Assembly (NCBI GenBank): GCA_946479705.1
Contig: CAMLHI010000062.1
Location: 1-9,476 of the forward strand
Reading direction: 5' to 3'
Length of the DNA: 9,476 nucleotides
DNA from: an uncultured Oxalobacteraceae bacterium
GTDB lineage: Bacteria; Pseudomonadota; Gammaproteobacteria; Burkholderiales; Burkholderiaceae
Position numbers and translations under genes: made by a program. Shown piece after piece: positions 1-8,175 of the stretch (the stretch's first letter is position 1; each line of letters starts with the position of its first letter). The notes under the pieces were generated by a model that was not told where the DNA came from, did no database searches, and saw nothing but the letters and a program-made list of their open reading frames with translations.

Positions 1-114
1 GGCCGGCCCCCACCACTTCTGCAGGTGCTCCTTTTCGATCATGGTCCGGAACACCTGCTCGCGCGGCGCATCGAAGGTACGCATCAATATAAAGTCCACA
101 TTTGCTTCCGTCAT
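1..114 (-). CDS. SRPBCC / AHSA1-like domain protein, N-terminal fragment
   Basis: This is the first 38 codons of a minus-strand gene that runs off the left edge. The peptide starts MTEANVDFILMRTFDAPRE and continues to an EHLQKWWGP stretch. The pattern 'xRxFdAPrelVFxxxxxxehlxxWWGP' is the N-terminal signature of the SRPBCC fold, AHSA1 (activator of Hsp90 ATPase homologue 1-like) subfamily. These are small helix-grip ligand-binding proteins, usually cytoplasmic and about 140-160 residues; most have no assigned ligand. The ATG at 114..112 is well supported: AAGGAG (minus strand, 121..126) sits 6 nt upstream. It diverges from the acyltransferase across a 140-bp gap. The C-terminal part is outside the window, so neither length nor partners (such proteins often pair with an ArsR-type regulator) can be judged. 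Confidence 0.82.
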   Translation of the reverse strand, partial: MTEANVDFILMRTFDAPREQVFRTMIEKEHLQKWWGPA

Positions 115-120
115 GCCGCT

Positions 121-126
121 CTCCTT
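121..126 (-). promoter_or_regulatory. Ribosome binding site of the SRPBCC gene
   Basis: AAGGAG on the minus strand, 6 nt from the ATG at 114..112. It fixes the start of the partial gene at the left edge. Confidence 0.7.
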
Positions 127-208
127 AGGGTTGAATGCGATGTTGCCAATGTTCCGTCTCGATTTTCCCACATGCAAATCTTATTTTCCGAACAGCAGGA
201 CGAATCCT

Positions 209-216
209 CATAAAAT
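209..216 (+). promoter_or_regulatory. Possible -10 element for the acyltransferase gene
   Basis: CATAAAAT lies about 40 nt before the acyltransferase ATG and holds a TAAAAT hexamer (211..216) that differs from the sigma-70 -10 consensus at one base. It sits in the only AT-rich patch of the 140-bp divergent gap. No good -35 is seen: the nearest candidate, TTCCGA at 186..191, matches at only three positions. Weak call. Confidence 0.25.
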
Positions 217-254
217 GGCGGTAACCGAACATCTCAGTTGTCCTGGAGCCCACC

Positions 255-881
255 ATGAGTCAATACAAGCTGCGGCCCACCATTTTGCCTCACCGGCGCC
301 AGCGCCTGGCGCTGCGCGCGCTGCACCTGCTGGGCTGGAGCATGCGCTACAAGCCCCTGCCCGGCCCGCACGGCATCATTGTCGTCTATCCGCATACGTC
401 CAACTGGGATTTCTTTATCGGCCTGCTCGGCAAATGGGCGCTCGGCCTGCCCTTCCGCTGGATCGGCAAGGAGTCGCTGTTCAAAGGCCCGCTGGGCGGC
501 ATCATGCGCTACCTGGGCGGCATGCCGGTCGAACGCGGCGCCCCGACCGGCGCCACCGCGCGCCTGGCCGAACAGATCCACGCCGCCGACTGGTGCTGGC
601 TGGCGATCACGCCGGAAGGCACGCGCGGCTACCGGCCGCACTGGCGCAGCGGCTTCTATCATCTGGCGCTGGCGGCCAAGGTGCCGCTGGTGCTGGCCTG
701 CTTCGACTACGCCCGCAAGGAACTGGGCATGGTCGACAGCCTGCGCCTGACCGGCGACCAGGCTGCGGACATGGCGGCCATCGCCAAGATCTACGAAGGC
801 CGCACTGGCCTGCACCCGGACCTGGCCGCGCCCATCACGCTGGCGCCGGCCCCGCTGGACGGTACCGGCAAGCAGGCCTGA
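255..881 (+). CDS. Lysophospholipid acyltransferase family protein (PlsC-type)
   Basis: A 208-residue protein of the LPLAT/PlsC acyltransferase fold, which moves an acyl chain from acyl-ACP or acyl-CoA to a lysophospholipid or related acceptor at the inner membrane. Block I is the catalytic HX4D motif, HTSNWD (His47, Asp52). A GKESLF segment (71-76) followed by GGMPVER (88-94, Arg94) occupies the place of blocks II. Block III is ITPEGTR (118-124), with EGTR at 121-124 contacting the acceptor phosphate in the family. A basic N-terminus and a hydrophobic stretch around residues 18-45 suggest peripheral membrane contact, but no clear multi-pass region is visible. The ATG is preceded by GGAG (245..248) with a 6-nt spacer. 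It is shorter than typical PlsC (about 240) and looks like the compact branch often annotated simply as '1-acyl-glycerol-3-phosphate acyltransferase'. The exact acceptor is not known. Its stop lies 2 nt from the stop of ureG. Confidence 0.88.
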   Translation: MSQYKLRPTILPHRRQRLALRALHLLGWSMRYKPLPGPHGIIVVYPHTSNWDFFIGLLGKWALGLPFRWIGKESLFKGPLGGIMRYLGGMPVERGAPTGATARLAEQIHAADWCWLAITPEGTRGYRPHWRSGFYHLALAAKVPLVLACFDYARKELGMVDSLRLTGDQAADMAAIAKIYEGRTGLHPDLAAPITLAPAPLDGTGKQA

Positions 882-883
882 GT

Positions 884-1492
<609 letters not shown>

Positions 1493-1515
1493 GGTATCTT
1501 CTCTTTCTTGATGGT

Positions 1516-2181
1516 TCAGGAGCGGTAGATCCGCCCGTTTTGCACTTCATGGCGCATCGACAGGATCGACAGCCCCGGCGACCAGTTGCTCATGTCTTCA
1601 TCGGAGATGGTACGCGCCCGCTCGGCCGCCAGCTCCAGTTCGGGGCGCAGCGACAGCAGGATGCGCTGCCCCGCCACCTGCCCCAGCGGCACCGACTTCA
1701 CGCACACCAGCACCTGGTTCTCGACCCACGAGAACAGCATCGCCAGCAGCGCTTCCTCGTGGCCGATGGCGAGCGCGCTGACAACGCAGGCAAAGGCCGC
1801 CGGCAGCGACACTTCCTCGCCCAGCGGAGCGACGTCGGCCACGCCCAGTTCGGCGATCAGCTTGGTCAGCGAGTAGCCCATCTGGACGGTCTCGGCGCGG
1901 AACTCGGCGCTGTCGCGCGAGGCCAGGAAGCGCTCGCTCCACAGCGCGATGGAGGCGTCGTCGCGCGCGTCGAAAGCCTTGAGCAGGCGCCAGAACAGCG
2001 GCGCATCCCACTGCGCGACGACTTCGTGCAGGTAGCGCACGATCCAGGCGCGCGCCGTGTCGGCATCGCGCACCAGGCCCGACTCCAGGGCCGCTTCCAG
2101 TCCCTGCGAATAGCTGTAGCCGCCGATCGGCAGGGCCGGACTGGCGAACTGCAGCAGGTGCAGTAATGCGGCCGCGTTCAT
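1516..2181 (-). CDS. ureF: Urease accessory protein UreF
   Basis: An all-helical 221-residue accessory protein that bridges UreD (bound to urease) and UreG and is thought to gate GTP hydrolysis and nickel transfer. The N-terminal family motif [16 protein letters not shown] is at 14-29. A conserved SVPLGQ segment is at 163-168. The C-terminal [12 protein letters not shown] segment (201-212) leads to the short tail that in other UreF proteins contacts UreD. Length is normal for the family (about 220-230). The start ATG overlaps the ureE stop as ATGA (2181..2178), so translational coupling with ureE is likely. Confidence 0.96.
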   Translation of the reverse strand: MNAAALLHLLQFASPALPIGGYSYSQGLEAALESGLVRDADTARAWIVRYLHEVVAQWDAPLFWRLLKAFDARDDASIALWSERFLASRDSAEFRAETVQMGYSLTKLIAELGVADVAPLGEEVSLPAAFACVVSALAIGHEEALLAMLFSWVENQVLVCVKSVPLGQVAGQRILLSLRPELELAAERARTISDEDMSNWSPGLSILSMRHEVQNGRIYRS

Positions 2182-2690
2182 GGGGTGGCCGGGTCGCCTG
2201 GCCGGTGGATCTTCTGCCGCAGCGGGACCGGCGCCAGCAGGTTGCCGTCGTCGCGGTGGCTGTGCCCCGCGCCCGAGTAGGCGCCGGCCTCCGGCTCGAA
2301 CGGTGCGCTTTCCTCGACCACCGTGGCGCCCAGTCCTTCGACCATCTCGCGCAGCACCGGGTCGACGCGGATGCGCAGGAAACCGGCACCGATCTGGGTC
2401 TGGGTGTGGCGGTTCCCCAGGTGGAAGGCGCAGCGCGCCAGCATGTGCGCATCGGCGCAGCGGACAGCGTAGACCGGCTCGGCGGCGGCGCTCACGCGGA
2501 TCACCCGCTTGTCTTCGCCGGTGAGCAGGTCGCCGTCGCGCAGCACGGTGCCGCGCACGGTGAACAGGGCGACTTCCTCGCCGCTCACGAGGTGCGCGCG
2601 CAGGCGGCAGCGCTCGCGCTGGTCGTAGGGCAGGACCAGTTCGCCGTCGATGCGCTCGGCGCTGGCCAGTTTGGTGTGCAGTGTCAGCAT
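2178..2690 (-). CDS. ureE: Urease accessory protein UreE (nickel metallochaperone)
   Basis: A 170-residue nickel-binding chaperone that supplies Ni2+ to UreG. The N-terminal peptide-binding domain (about 1-70) is followed by the metal-binding domain. That domain carries the hallmark HLGNRH at 90-95; the first His is the equivalent of the bridging His96 of Klebsiella UreE. The C-terminal tail (135-170) has only three His: His143 and His145 in a GHSH segment, and His162. It therefore lacks the long poly-His tail of the Klebsiella protein and probably stores little nickel. It starts 6 nt after the ureC stop, with the stop-spanning TGAGG acting as ribosome binding site, and overlaps ureF by 4 nt at its end. 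Confidence 0.95.
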   Translation of the reverse strand: MLTLHTKLASAERIDGELVLPYDQRERCRLRAHLVSGEEVALFTVRGTVLRDGDLLTGEDKRVIRVSAAAEPVYAVRCADAHMLARCAFHLGNRHTQTQIGAGFLRIRVDPVLREMVEGLGATVVEESAPFEPEAGAYSGAGHSHRDDGNLLAPVPLRQKIHRPGDPATP

Positions 2691-2696
2691 GGGGCC

Positions 2697-4396
<1,700 letters not shown>

Positions 4397-4397
<1 letters not shown>

Positions 4398-4720
4398 CAT
4401 TTCCCTCCGTGCGGCGGCAATTCGCCCATGACCAGGCCATTGAAGCCGTACACCATGCGGTCGCCGGCCAGCGCCACCAGTTCGACCGTGCGCTGCTGGC
4501 CCGGCTCGAAGCGCACCGCCGTGCCGGCCGCGATATTGAGGCGCATGCCGATGGCATCGCTGCGCGCGAACTTGAGCGCCGTGTTCACCTCGAAGAAGTG
4601 GAAGTGCGAGCCGACCTGCACCGGCCGGTCGCCGCTGTTGGCCACCACCATGGTGCGCGTGGCGCGTCCTGCATTGATGGCGATCTCGCCATCGTCCAGC
4701 AAATATTCACCCGGGATCAT
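4397..4720 (-). CDS. ureB: Urease subunit beta, UreB
   Basis: A 107-residue structural subunit that packs on UreC in the (UreABC)3 enzyme. The start MIPGEY is the classic N-terminus of the family. The conserved [10 protein letters not shown] segment is at 37-46, [13 protein letters not shown] at 62-74 and GFNGLV at 92-97. Length is typical (about 101-110). It follows ureA after 10 nt; AGGAG (4726..4730) directly abuts the ureA stop codon and lies 5 nt from the ATG. The stop overlaps the ureC start. As a separate gene from ureA and ureC, it shows the three-subunit bacterial arrangement rather than the fused UreAB of Helicobacter. Confidence 0.97.
4403..4408 (-). promoter_or_regulatory. Ribosome binding site deciding the ureC start
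   Basis: GGAGGG on the minus strand, inside the last codons of ureB. The GGAGG core is 3 nt from the ATG at 4400 and 6 nt from the ATG at 4397. The normal 5-9 nt spacing favours 4397, which also puts the UreC active-site residues in register with Klebsiella numbering. Confidence 0.65.
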
Positions 4721-4730
4721 GCGCGCTCCT

Positions 4731-5033
4731 TCAGGGGATGGGGTTGTGAACGGTGACGAGCTTGGAGCCGTCCGGAAAGGTCGCCTCGACCTGGATATCC
4801 GGGATCATCTCGGGAATACCCTCCATGACCTGGGCGCGCGTAAGGATCTTGGCGCCGTCGGACATCAGCTCGGCCACGCTCTTGCCGTCGCGCGCACCCT
4901 CCATGATGGCCGCGCTGATCAGCGCGACCGCTTCCGGATAGTTCAGTTTCAGGCCGCGCGCCAGCCGGCGTTCGGCCAGCAGGGCGGCGGTAAAGATCAG
5001 CAGCTTGTCTTTTTCGCGGGGTGTCAGGTCCAT
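4731..5033 (-). CDS. ureA: Urease subunit gamma, UreA
   Basis: A 100-residue structural subunit of urease. The N-terminus [14 protein letters not shown], the segment [10 protein letters not shown] (30-39) and the C-terminal [18 protein letters not shown] (82-99) are characteristic of the family, and the length is exactly typical. The gene follows ureD after 21 nt. No convincing Shine-Dalgarno is visible in that gap, which is unusual for the first structural subunit and may mean translation depends on readthrough from ureD or on a non-SD start. UreA has no catalytic residues; it helps hold the trimer together. Confidence 0.97.
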   Translation of the reverse strand: MDLTPREKDKLLIFTAALLAERRLARGLKLNYPEAVALISAAIMEGARDGKSVAELMSDGAKILTRAQVMEGIPEMIPDIQVEATFPDGSKLVTVHNPIP

Positions 5034-5054
5034 GGGATCGGCGGTTAAGGTTAT

Positions 5055-5897
5055 TCAAGTGTTCCAGATGCGGGGAATCGGTGCGGCGCAGCCCAGCAGG
5101 TGCGGGCGCAGCGCCTGCCACACGGCGACGATGGCGCGGCGCGCGGTTTCGCTGTCGTCGCCCAGGTAGCGCGCCACGAACACCGACTTGACCTGGCTGA
5201 GCGCCAACTGCGGATCGGCAGCGCGCATGGCGCCCAACAAGGCCACGGGGACCGGTTTGCCGACGCCGATCAAGCTGGCGCAGACGCTGGCGCCGTCCAG
5301 GCCCAGCGGGCTGCTCATCATGGCGGCGCCGGCCGTGATGCGGCCCTGCTCCCACCAGATCAATTTGCCGCCGCGGCGGATGCGCAGGCGCTGGCCGATG
5401 CTGCCGGCCTCGAAACGTTCGCCGGAAGCGCGCCGGCCCAGGCAGACGATGTCGCAGCCGATGAAGCTGGCGTCCGATGCCAGCTCGACGTCCTGGTCCA
5501 GTTCGACCTGGGCGCCGTTGAAGAAGATGCTCTCCTGCGGCATCCATTCGATGGCCGCGCCGGGACCGGCGGCCAGCACGAGACGCTGGCGCGAGACGCG
5601 GCCATTGGCACGGTACCACTTGGTGGCGCCGGGCGAGGTCAGGAAGGCATGCGTGGAGGCGCCGGCCTGCGCATCGACGGCCAGCTCGTCGCCGCCGACC
5701 ACGCCGCCAGGGGGATGCACCACGATGGCGTGGCAGATGCGCGCGCCTTCCGGATACAGGGGCTTTTGCACCCGCAGCGGACCGCTGTGGGCGCGTTCGG
5801 TCAGCCGCGTGGTGCCGACATCGTCGGTGAAGCGCAGGCGCAGGCTGGCCTGCCAGGCGGCAGTGGAAAGGTGGTGCGAACTTGGGCAGTCGGGCAT
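5055..5897 (-). CDS. ureD: Urease accessory protein UreD (UreH family)
   Basis: The scaffold accessory protein that binds apo-urease and recruits UreF-UreG for nickel insertion. From the ATG at 5897 it is 280 residues, normal for the family. The family signatures are TERAHSGPLRVQKPLYPEG (33-51), HPPGGVVGGDEL (61-72), SPGATKWYR (88-96), EWMPQESIFF (117-126) and the C-terminal PRIWNT (275-280). An upstream in-frame ATG at 5999 would add 34 residues with no resemblance to UreD; it would start inside the NtrC-like dyad and read through the sigma-54 element, so it is rejected. No in-frame start exists between 5897 and the conserved core. Only a weak CAGG precedes the ATG. First gene of the urease operon. 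Confidence 0.94.
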   Translation of the reverse strand: MPDCPSSHHLSTAAWQASLRLRFTDDVGTTRLTERAHSGPLRVQKPLYPEGARICHAIVVHPPGGVVGGDELAVDAQAGASTHAFLTSPGATKWYRANGRVSRQRLVLAAGPGAAIEWMPQESIFFNGAQVELDQDVELASDASFIGCDIVCLGRRASGERFEAGSIGQRLRIRRGGKLIWWEQGRITAGAAMMSSPLGLDGASVCASLIGVGKPVPVALLGAMRAADPQLALSQVKSVFVARYLGDDSETARRAIVAVWQALRPHLLGCAAPIPRIWNT

Positions 5898-5909
5898 GCC
5901 TGTCAAGTT

Positions 5910-5926
5910 AGCATGATATGTGCCAA
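5910..5926 (-). promoter_or_regulatory. Candidate sigma-54 (RpoN) -24/-12 promoter of the urease operon
   Basis: Read on the minus strand the element is TTGGCAC-ATATC-ATGCT. Against the YTGGCACG-N4-TTGCW consensus it matches 11 of 13 defined positions, including the invariant GG and GC, which are exactly 10 nt apart. The predicted transcription start is about 5899, only some 2 nt ahead of the ureD ATG at 5897. RpoN control of ammonia-producing catabolic genes is well established in proteobacteria, and an NtrC-like dyad lies at a suitable distance upstream. The very short leader is the one feature that does not fit well. Confidence 0.6.
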
Positions 5927-5994
5927 TGCGCAGCACATCTTTGGCGCACGGCGCGCACTGCGGCAGAGCGTGCCGGGCACCATGATGGACGGCG

Positions 5995-6011
5995 CGCACC
6001 GAACAGGTGCA
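5995..6011. promoter_or_regulatory. Candidate NtrC binding site upstream of ureD
   Basis: A 17-bp dyad, CGCACC-GAACA-GGTGCA on the plus strand, with perfect 5-bp arms GCACC/GGTGC. It matches the enterobacterial NtrC consensus TGCACC-N5-GGTGCA at 11 of 12 arm positions, including the diagnostic GCAC-N7-GTGC. Its centre (6003) is about 104 bp upstream of the start predicted from the -24/-12 element, the range seen for the NtrC enhancer at glnA. It lies just after the DUF1302 stop codon. No equally good second site is visible. Confidence 0.55.
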
Positions 6012-6018
6012 ATGTCAT

Positions 6019-7794
6019 TCAGAACGCGATGCCCGCCGCCACGGACGCGTAATCGCGGTCGGCCTGGTTGTTGTAGCGGCCGCCCCAGACCGGTACATAG
6101 GCCAGTTCGGCGAAGTAGCGTTCGCGGTAGCGCAGCTCAAAGCCCAGGCGCAGCGTACGCCGGCCCTGGTTGATCAGGAAGTCGTGCGACCAGCCCTTGA
6201 GGTCGTGGGTGAACAGCGCACTGGTGCTGAGGTCGAGCCGGGGCAGCACGGCGCGCCAGCGCGCATCCAGACGCAGGCGGTAGGCCAGCGCGTTCGGCGT
6301 CACATAACCATCGAGACTGCATTGGCGCGCCGCCGCGGCGGCACCGGCACTGCATGCGCCGGCCACCGGACCGGCCCCGTACACATCGGAGCGGCCGTAG
6401 CGGCGCACGGACGGATCGGGCAGCCCGGCCACGTGCTTGGCCACCAGTTCGGCCTCGCCGCTGACCGTGGCCCGCGCGAGCGTCCCGAAGTCCTTGCGCA
6501 GCGCCACTTGCAGCTGCGTGGTGCGGTAGCGGTCGTAGCCGTGAAACAGCGCGCCGGGCGCCAGCGCGGCCGCGTCGGCGCGCAGCAATGCCGGCGCGGT
6601 CGCGCTCAGGAATGGCGTGAGCACATCCGAAGGCGGCAGCTGGACCGGCTGATTGGGACGGTAATCGAGTTCGCCCGACCAGCTCAAGGTGCCGCGCTTG
6701 TGGGTGGCGCTCAGGGCATACAGGTCGATCCCGGCGGGATATTCGGCGAAGTAGGCCAGGTTGAGACCATCCGGATCGGCGGGGATCAAGCCCGGGCCGG
6801 CGCGCCCTGCCTTGCGCAGGCCGGGAACCGGCGTGCGCTGGTGATAGCGCGCGCGGTACAGGCCGATCTCGGTACCGGGCGTGGCGGACTTCCACACCAT
6901 GCCGAGGCCGAACTGGGCGCCGTCGACGCCGAACGGGCTGGCGATGCGCTTGACATAGGCGCCATTCCGCAGGCGCACGCGGTCGCTGGCGGCCGGCAGG
7001 CCGGCGAAGGCGCGCTCGCAGCCGTCGGCCAGGTAGTCGGTCGGCGCCCAGAAGGTACCGCACATGTCCAGCGTACTGCCGTGAAAGCCGGTCTGCACAT
7101 AGCTTTCCAGCGCCAGGCCGGATTGGCCGGCTTCGAGGCGCGCGAACAGCATCGGCTGGGCGATCCGGAATTCGGCCGGCACCGCGCCAGGGCGGCGCTG
7201 GGCCGGCAGCTCGAGCGCGTTGAGTCCCGCCATGCCGCCGCCGGCGGTGTTGCGCTCGCCCCAGGCCAAGGCCTGATGGCCGCCGCGCACGAACAGGCGC
7301 GTGCCGCCCAGGTCCAGCGTGTTCTCCAAATAGGCGTCGGCCAGGGCGATCCCGGAAAAGCGTCCGAGCCGGCCGGCACCGGCATCGCTCAGCGGCCTAT
7401 CCGCCACGTAGCCGTTCGGGTTATTCCCCCAGGGGCGGCGGTCGTCGAGCAGGGCGAAGTCGTGCCAGGATTTCACGCGCACCAGCGCGGCGGCCGTGCC
7501 CGCGCGGGCGCGCAGGTCGAGGTAGCCCTTGAGGACCCGGCTGACCATGTCGCCCTTGCGGTAATTATTGTTGCCGTCGTCGGTATTCTGGCCGCCGGCG
7601 GCCCGCCCATCGAGGCCCAGCGCCGCCGCGTTGACCGGTACCAGAAATTGCGGGTCGGCCGCCTCGGTGCGCCAGGCGGAACCGAGGCTCACCCTGCCGC
7701 TCGCGCTCAGTTCGACAGCGGCCGCGCCCTGCCAGCAAAGGGGCAGCGCGGAGGCCAGCAGGAGCGCGGGAGCGCGGACAACGACGGGTTTCAT
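6019..7794 (-). CDS. DUF1302 family outer-membrane protein
   Basis: A 591-residue predicted outer-membrane beta-barrel of the DUF1302 family, usual length about 500-650. A Sec signal peptide is clear: basic MKPVVVR, a hydrophobic core to about residue 20 and an AAA|V cleavage near 26/27. Family-like segments are TDDGNNNYRKGDMVSRVLKGYLDLR (71-95), then LADAYLENTLDLGG and HQALAWGE (173-180). QRRPGAVPAEFR follows at 199-210, then a CGTFWAPTDYLADGC segment with paired cysteines. It ends ...VAAGIAF, with the terminal aromatic expected of a BAM-recognised barrel. The ATG at 7794 is chosen because it starts the signal peptide; in-frame TTG (7803) and GTG (7800) lie just upstream, and none has a good ribosome binding site. 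Substrate and function are unknown. The DUF1329 partner often found beside such genes is absent here. Same strand as ureD, 121 nt upstream. Confidence 0.85.
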   Translation of the reverse strand: MKPVVVRAPALLLASALPLCWQGAAAVELSASGRVSLGSAWRTEAADPQFLVPVNAAALGLDGRAAGGQNTDDGNNNYRKGDMVSRVLKGYLDLRARAGTAAALVRVKSWHDFALLDDRRPWGNNPNGYVADRPLSDAGAGRLGRFSGIALADAYLENTLDLGGTRLFVRGGHQALAWGERNTAGGGMAGLNALELPAQRRPGAVPAEFRIAQPMLFARLEAGQSGLALESYVQTGFHGSTLDMCGTFWAPTDYLADGCERAFAGLPAASDRVRLRNGAYVKRIASPFGVDGAQFGLGMVWKSATPGTEIGLYRARYHQRTPVPGLRKAGRAGPGLIPADPDGLNLAYFAEYPAGIDLYALSATHKRGTLSWSGELDYRPNQPVQLPPSDVLTPFLSATAPALLRADAAALAPGALFHGYDRYRTTQLQVALRKDFGTLARATVSGEAELVAKHVAGLPDPSVRRYGRSDVYGAGPVAGACSAGAAAAARQCSLDGYVTPNALAYRLRLDARWRAVLPRLDLSTSALFTHDLKGWSHDFLINQGRRTLRLGFELRYRERYFAELAYVPVWGGRYNNQADRDYASVAAGIAF

Positions 7795-7842
7795 CGGCAC
7801 CAATGCAAGGAGGGTGGCAGCGCTATCATCACCAAAACGCGC

Positions 7843-7872
7843 ATTTTAGCGCGGCGGTTGCACCATTGATAA
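7843..7872 (-). promoter_or_regulatory. Candidate sigma-70 promoter for the DUF1302 gene
   Basis: On the minus strand, TTATCA (7872..7867, 4 of 6 against TTGACA) and TAAAAT (7848..7843, 5 of 6 against TATAAT) are separated by 18 nt. The predicted start is near 7836, leaving a leader of about 40 nt. The -10 hexamer is flanked by inverted CGCGC/GCGCG arms. Placement in the 190-bp divergent gap is sensible; experimental support is lacking. Confidence 0.4.
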
Positions 7873-7972
7873 TCAAATGTGTGAATATCAGTGACTTTCG
7901 ACCGTCGCAACTCTGTTAGATACCGAACAGAAGCACAATCCGTGCTCACCTATTCTGGGTACAGACCAACAC

Positions 7973-7978
7973 AGGAGA
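7973..7978 (+). promoter_or_regulatory. Ribosome binding site of the DUF3606 gene
   Basis: AGGAGA, 6 nt before the ATG at 7985. It is one of the best ribosome binding sites in the window and picks this frame over the longer overlapping ORF that starts at 7891. Confidence 0.75.
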
Positions 7979-7984
7979 CACATC

Positions 7985-8173
7985 ATGTCAGACAGCCTTC
8001 AGGATCGCGGCCCGCAGGACCGCAGCTCGATCAACGTGCACGAGAAATGGGAAGTCGACTACTGGACGCGGGCGCTCGGCGTGACGGAGGCACAGCTGGT
8101 CGAGGCGGTGATGGCCGCCGGCCCGGGCGTCAAGAACGTCAAACGCCACCTGGCGTCCGAGACCGCCTCCTAA
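7985..8173 (+). CDS. DUF3606 family small protein
   Basis: A 62-residue soluble protein with no signal peptide or membrane segment. The pattern GPQDRSSINVHEKWEVDYWTRALGV (9-33), then TEAQLVEAVMAAGPGVKNVKRHL (34-56), is the DUF3606 signature (RGPxDRsrINvxexwEvxYWtkeLGVseeqLxxAVxxVGxxvxxVrxHL). The full family length is present. The second half looks like a small helical pair. The molecular function of the family is unknown; members are common as short single-gene units in proteobacteria. A strong AGGAGA with a 6-nt spacer supports the start. Its TAA ends 2 nt before the stop of the convergent SulP gene, so the two transcripts must overlap at their 3' ends unless termination occurs inside a coding region. 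An overlapping longer frame (7891..9036) has no family resemblance and is a shadow. Confidence 0.85.
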   Translation: MSDSLQDRGPQDRSSINVHEKWEVDYWTRALGVTEAQLVEAVMAAGPGVKNVKRHLASETAS

Positions 8174-8175
8174 TT

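Noticed and set aside
186..229. CCGAACA heptamer repeated in several intergenic gaps (near 187, 223, 5999 and 7923)
   Set aside because: The same heptamer also occurs several times inside coding sequence (for example in the acyltransferase and ureC), so it shows no intergenic preference.
5898..5999. N-terminal extension of UreD to the ATG at 5999
   Set aside because: The extra 34 residues do not resemble UreD N-termini, have no ribosome binding site and would cover the sigma-54 element and part of the NtrC-like dyad.
5995..6011. The same dyad read as a rho-independent terminator for the DUF1302 gene
   Set aside because: The stem is only 5 bp and no T-run follows on the minus strand; the match to the NtrC consensus explains it better.
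6007..7869. 620-codon plus-strand open frame opposite the DUF1302 gene
   Set aside because: Antisense shadow: no signal peptide or motif, while the minus-strand frame has a signal peptide, family segments and a terminal beta-signal.
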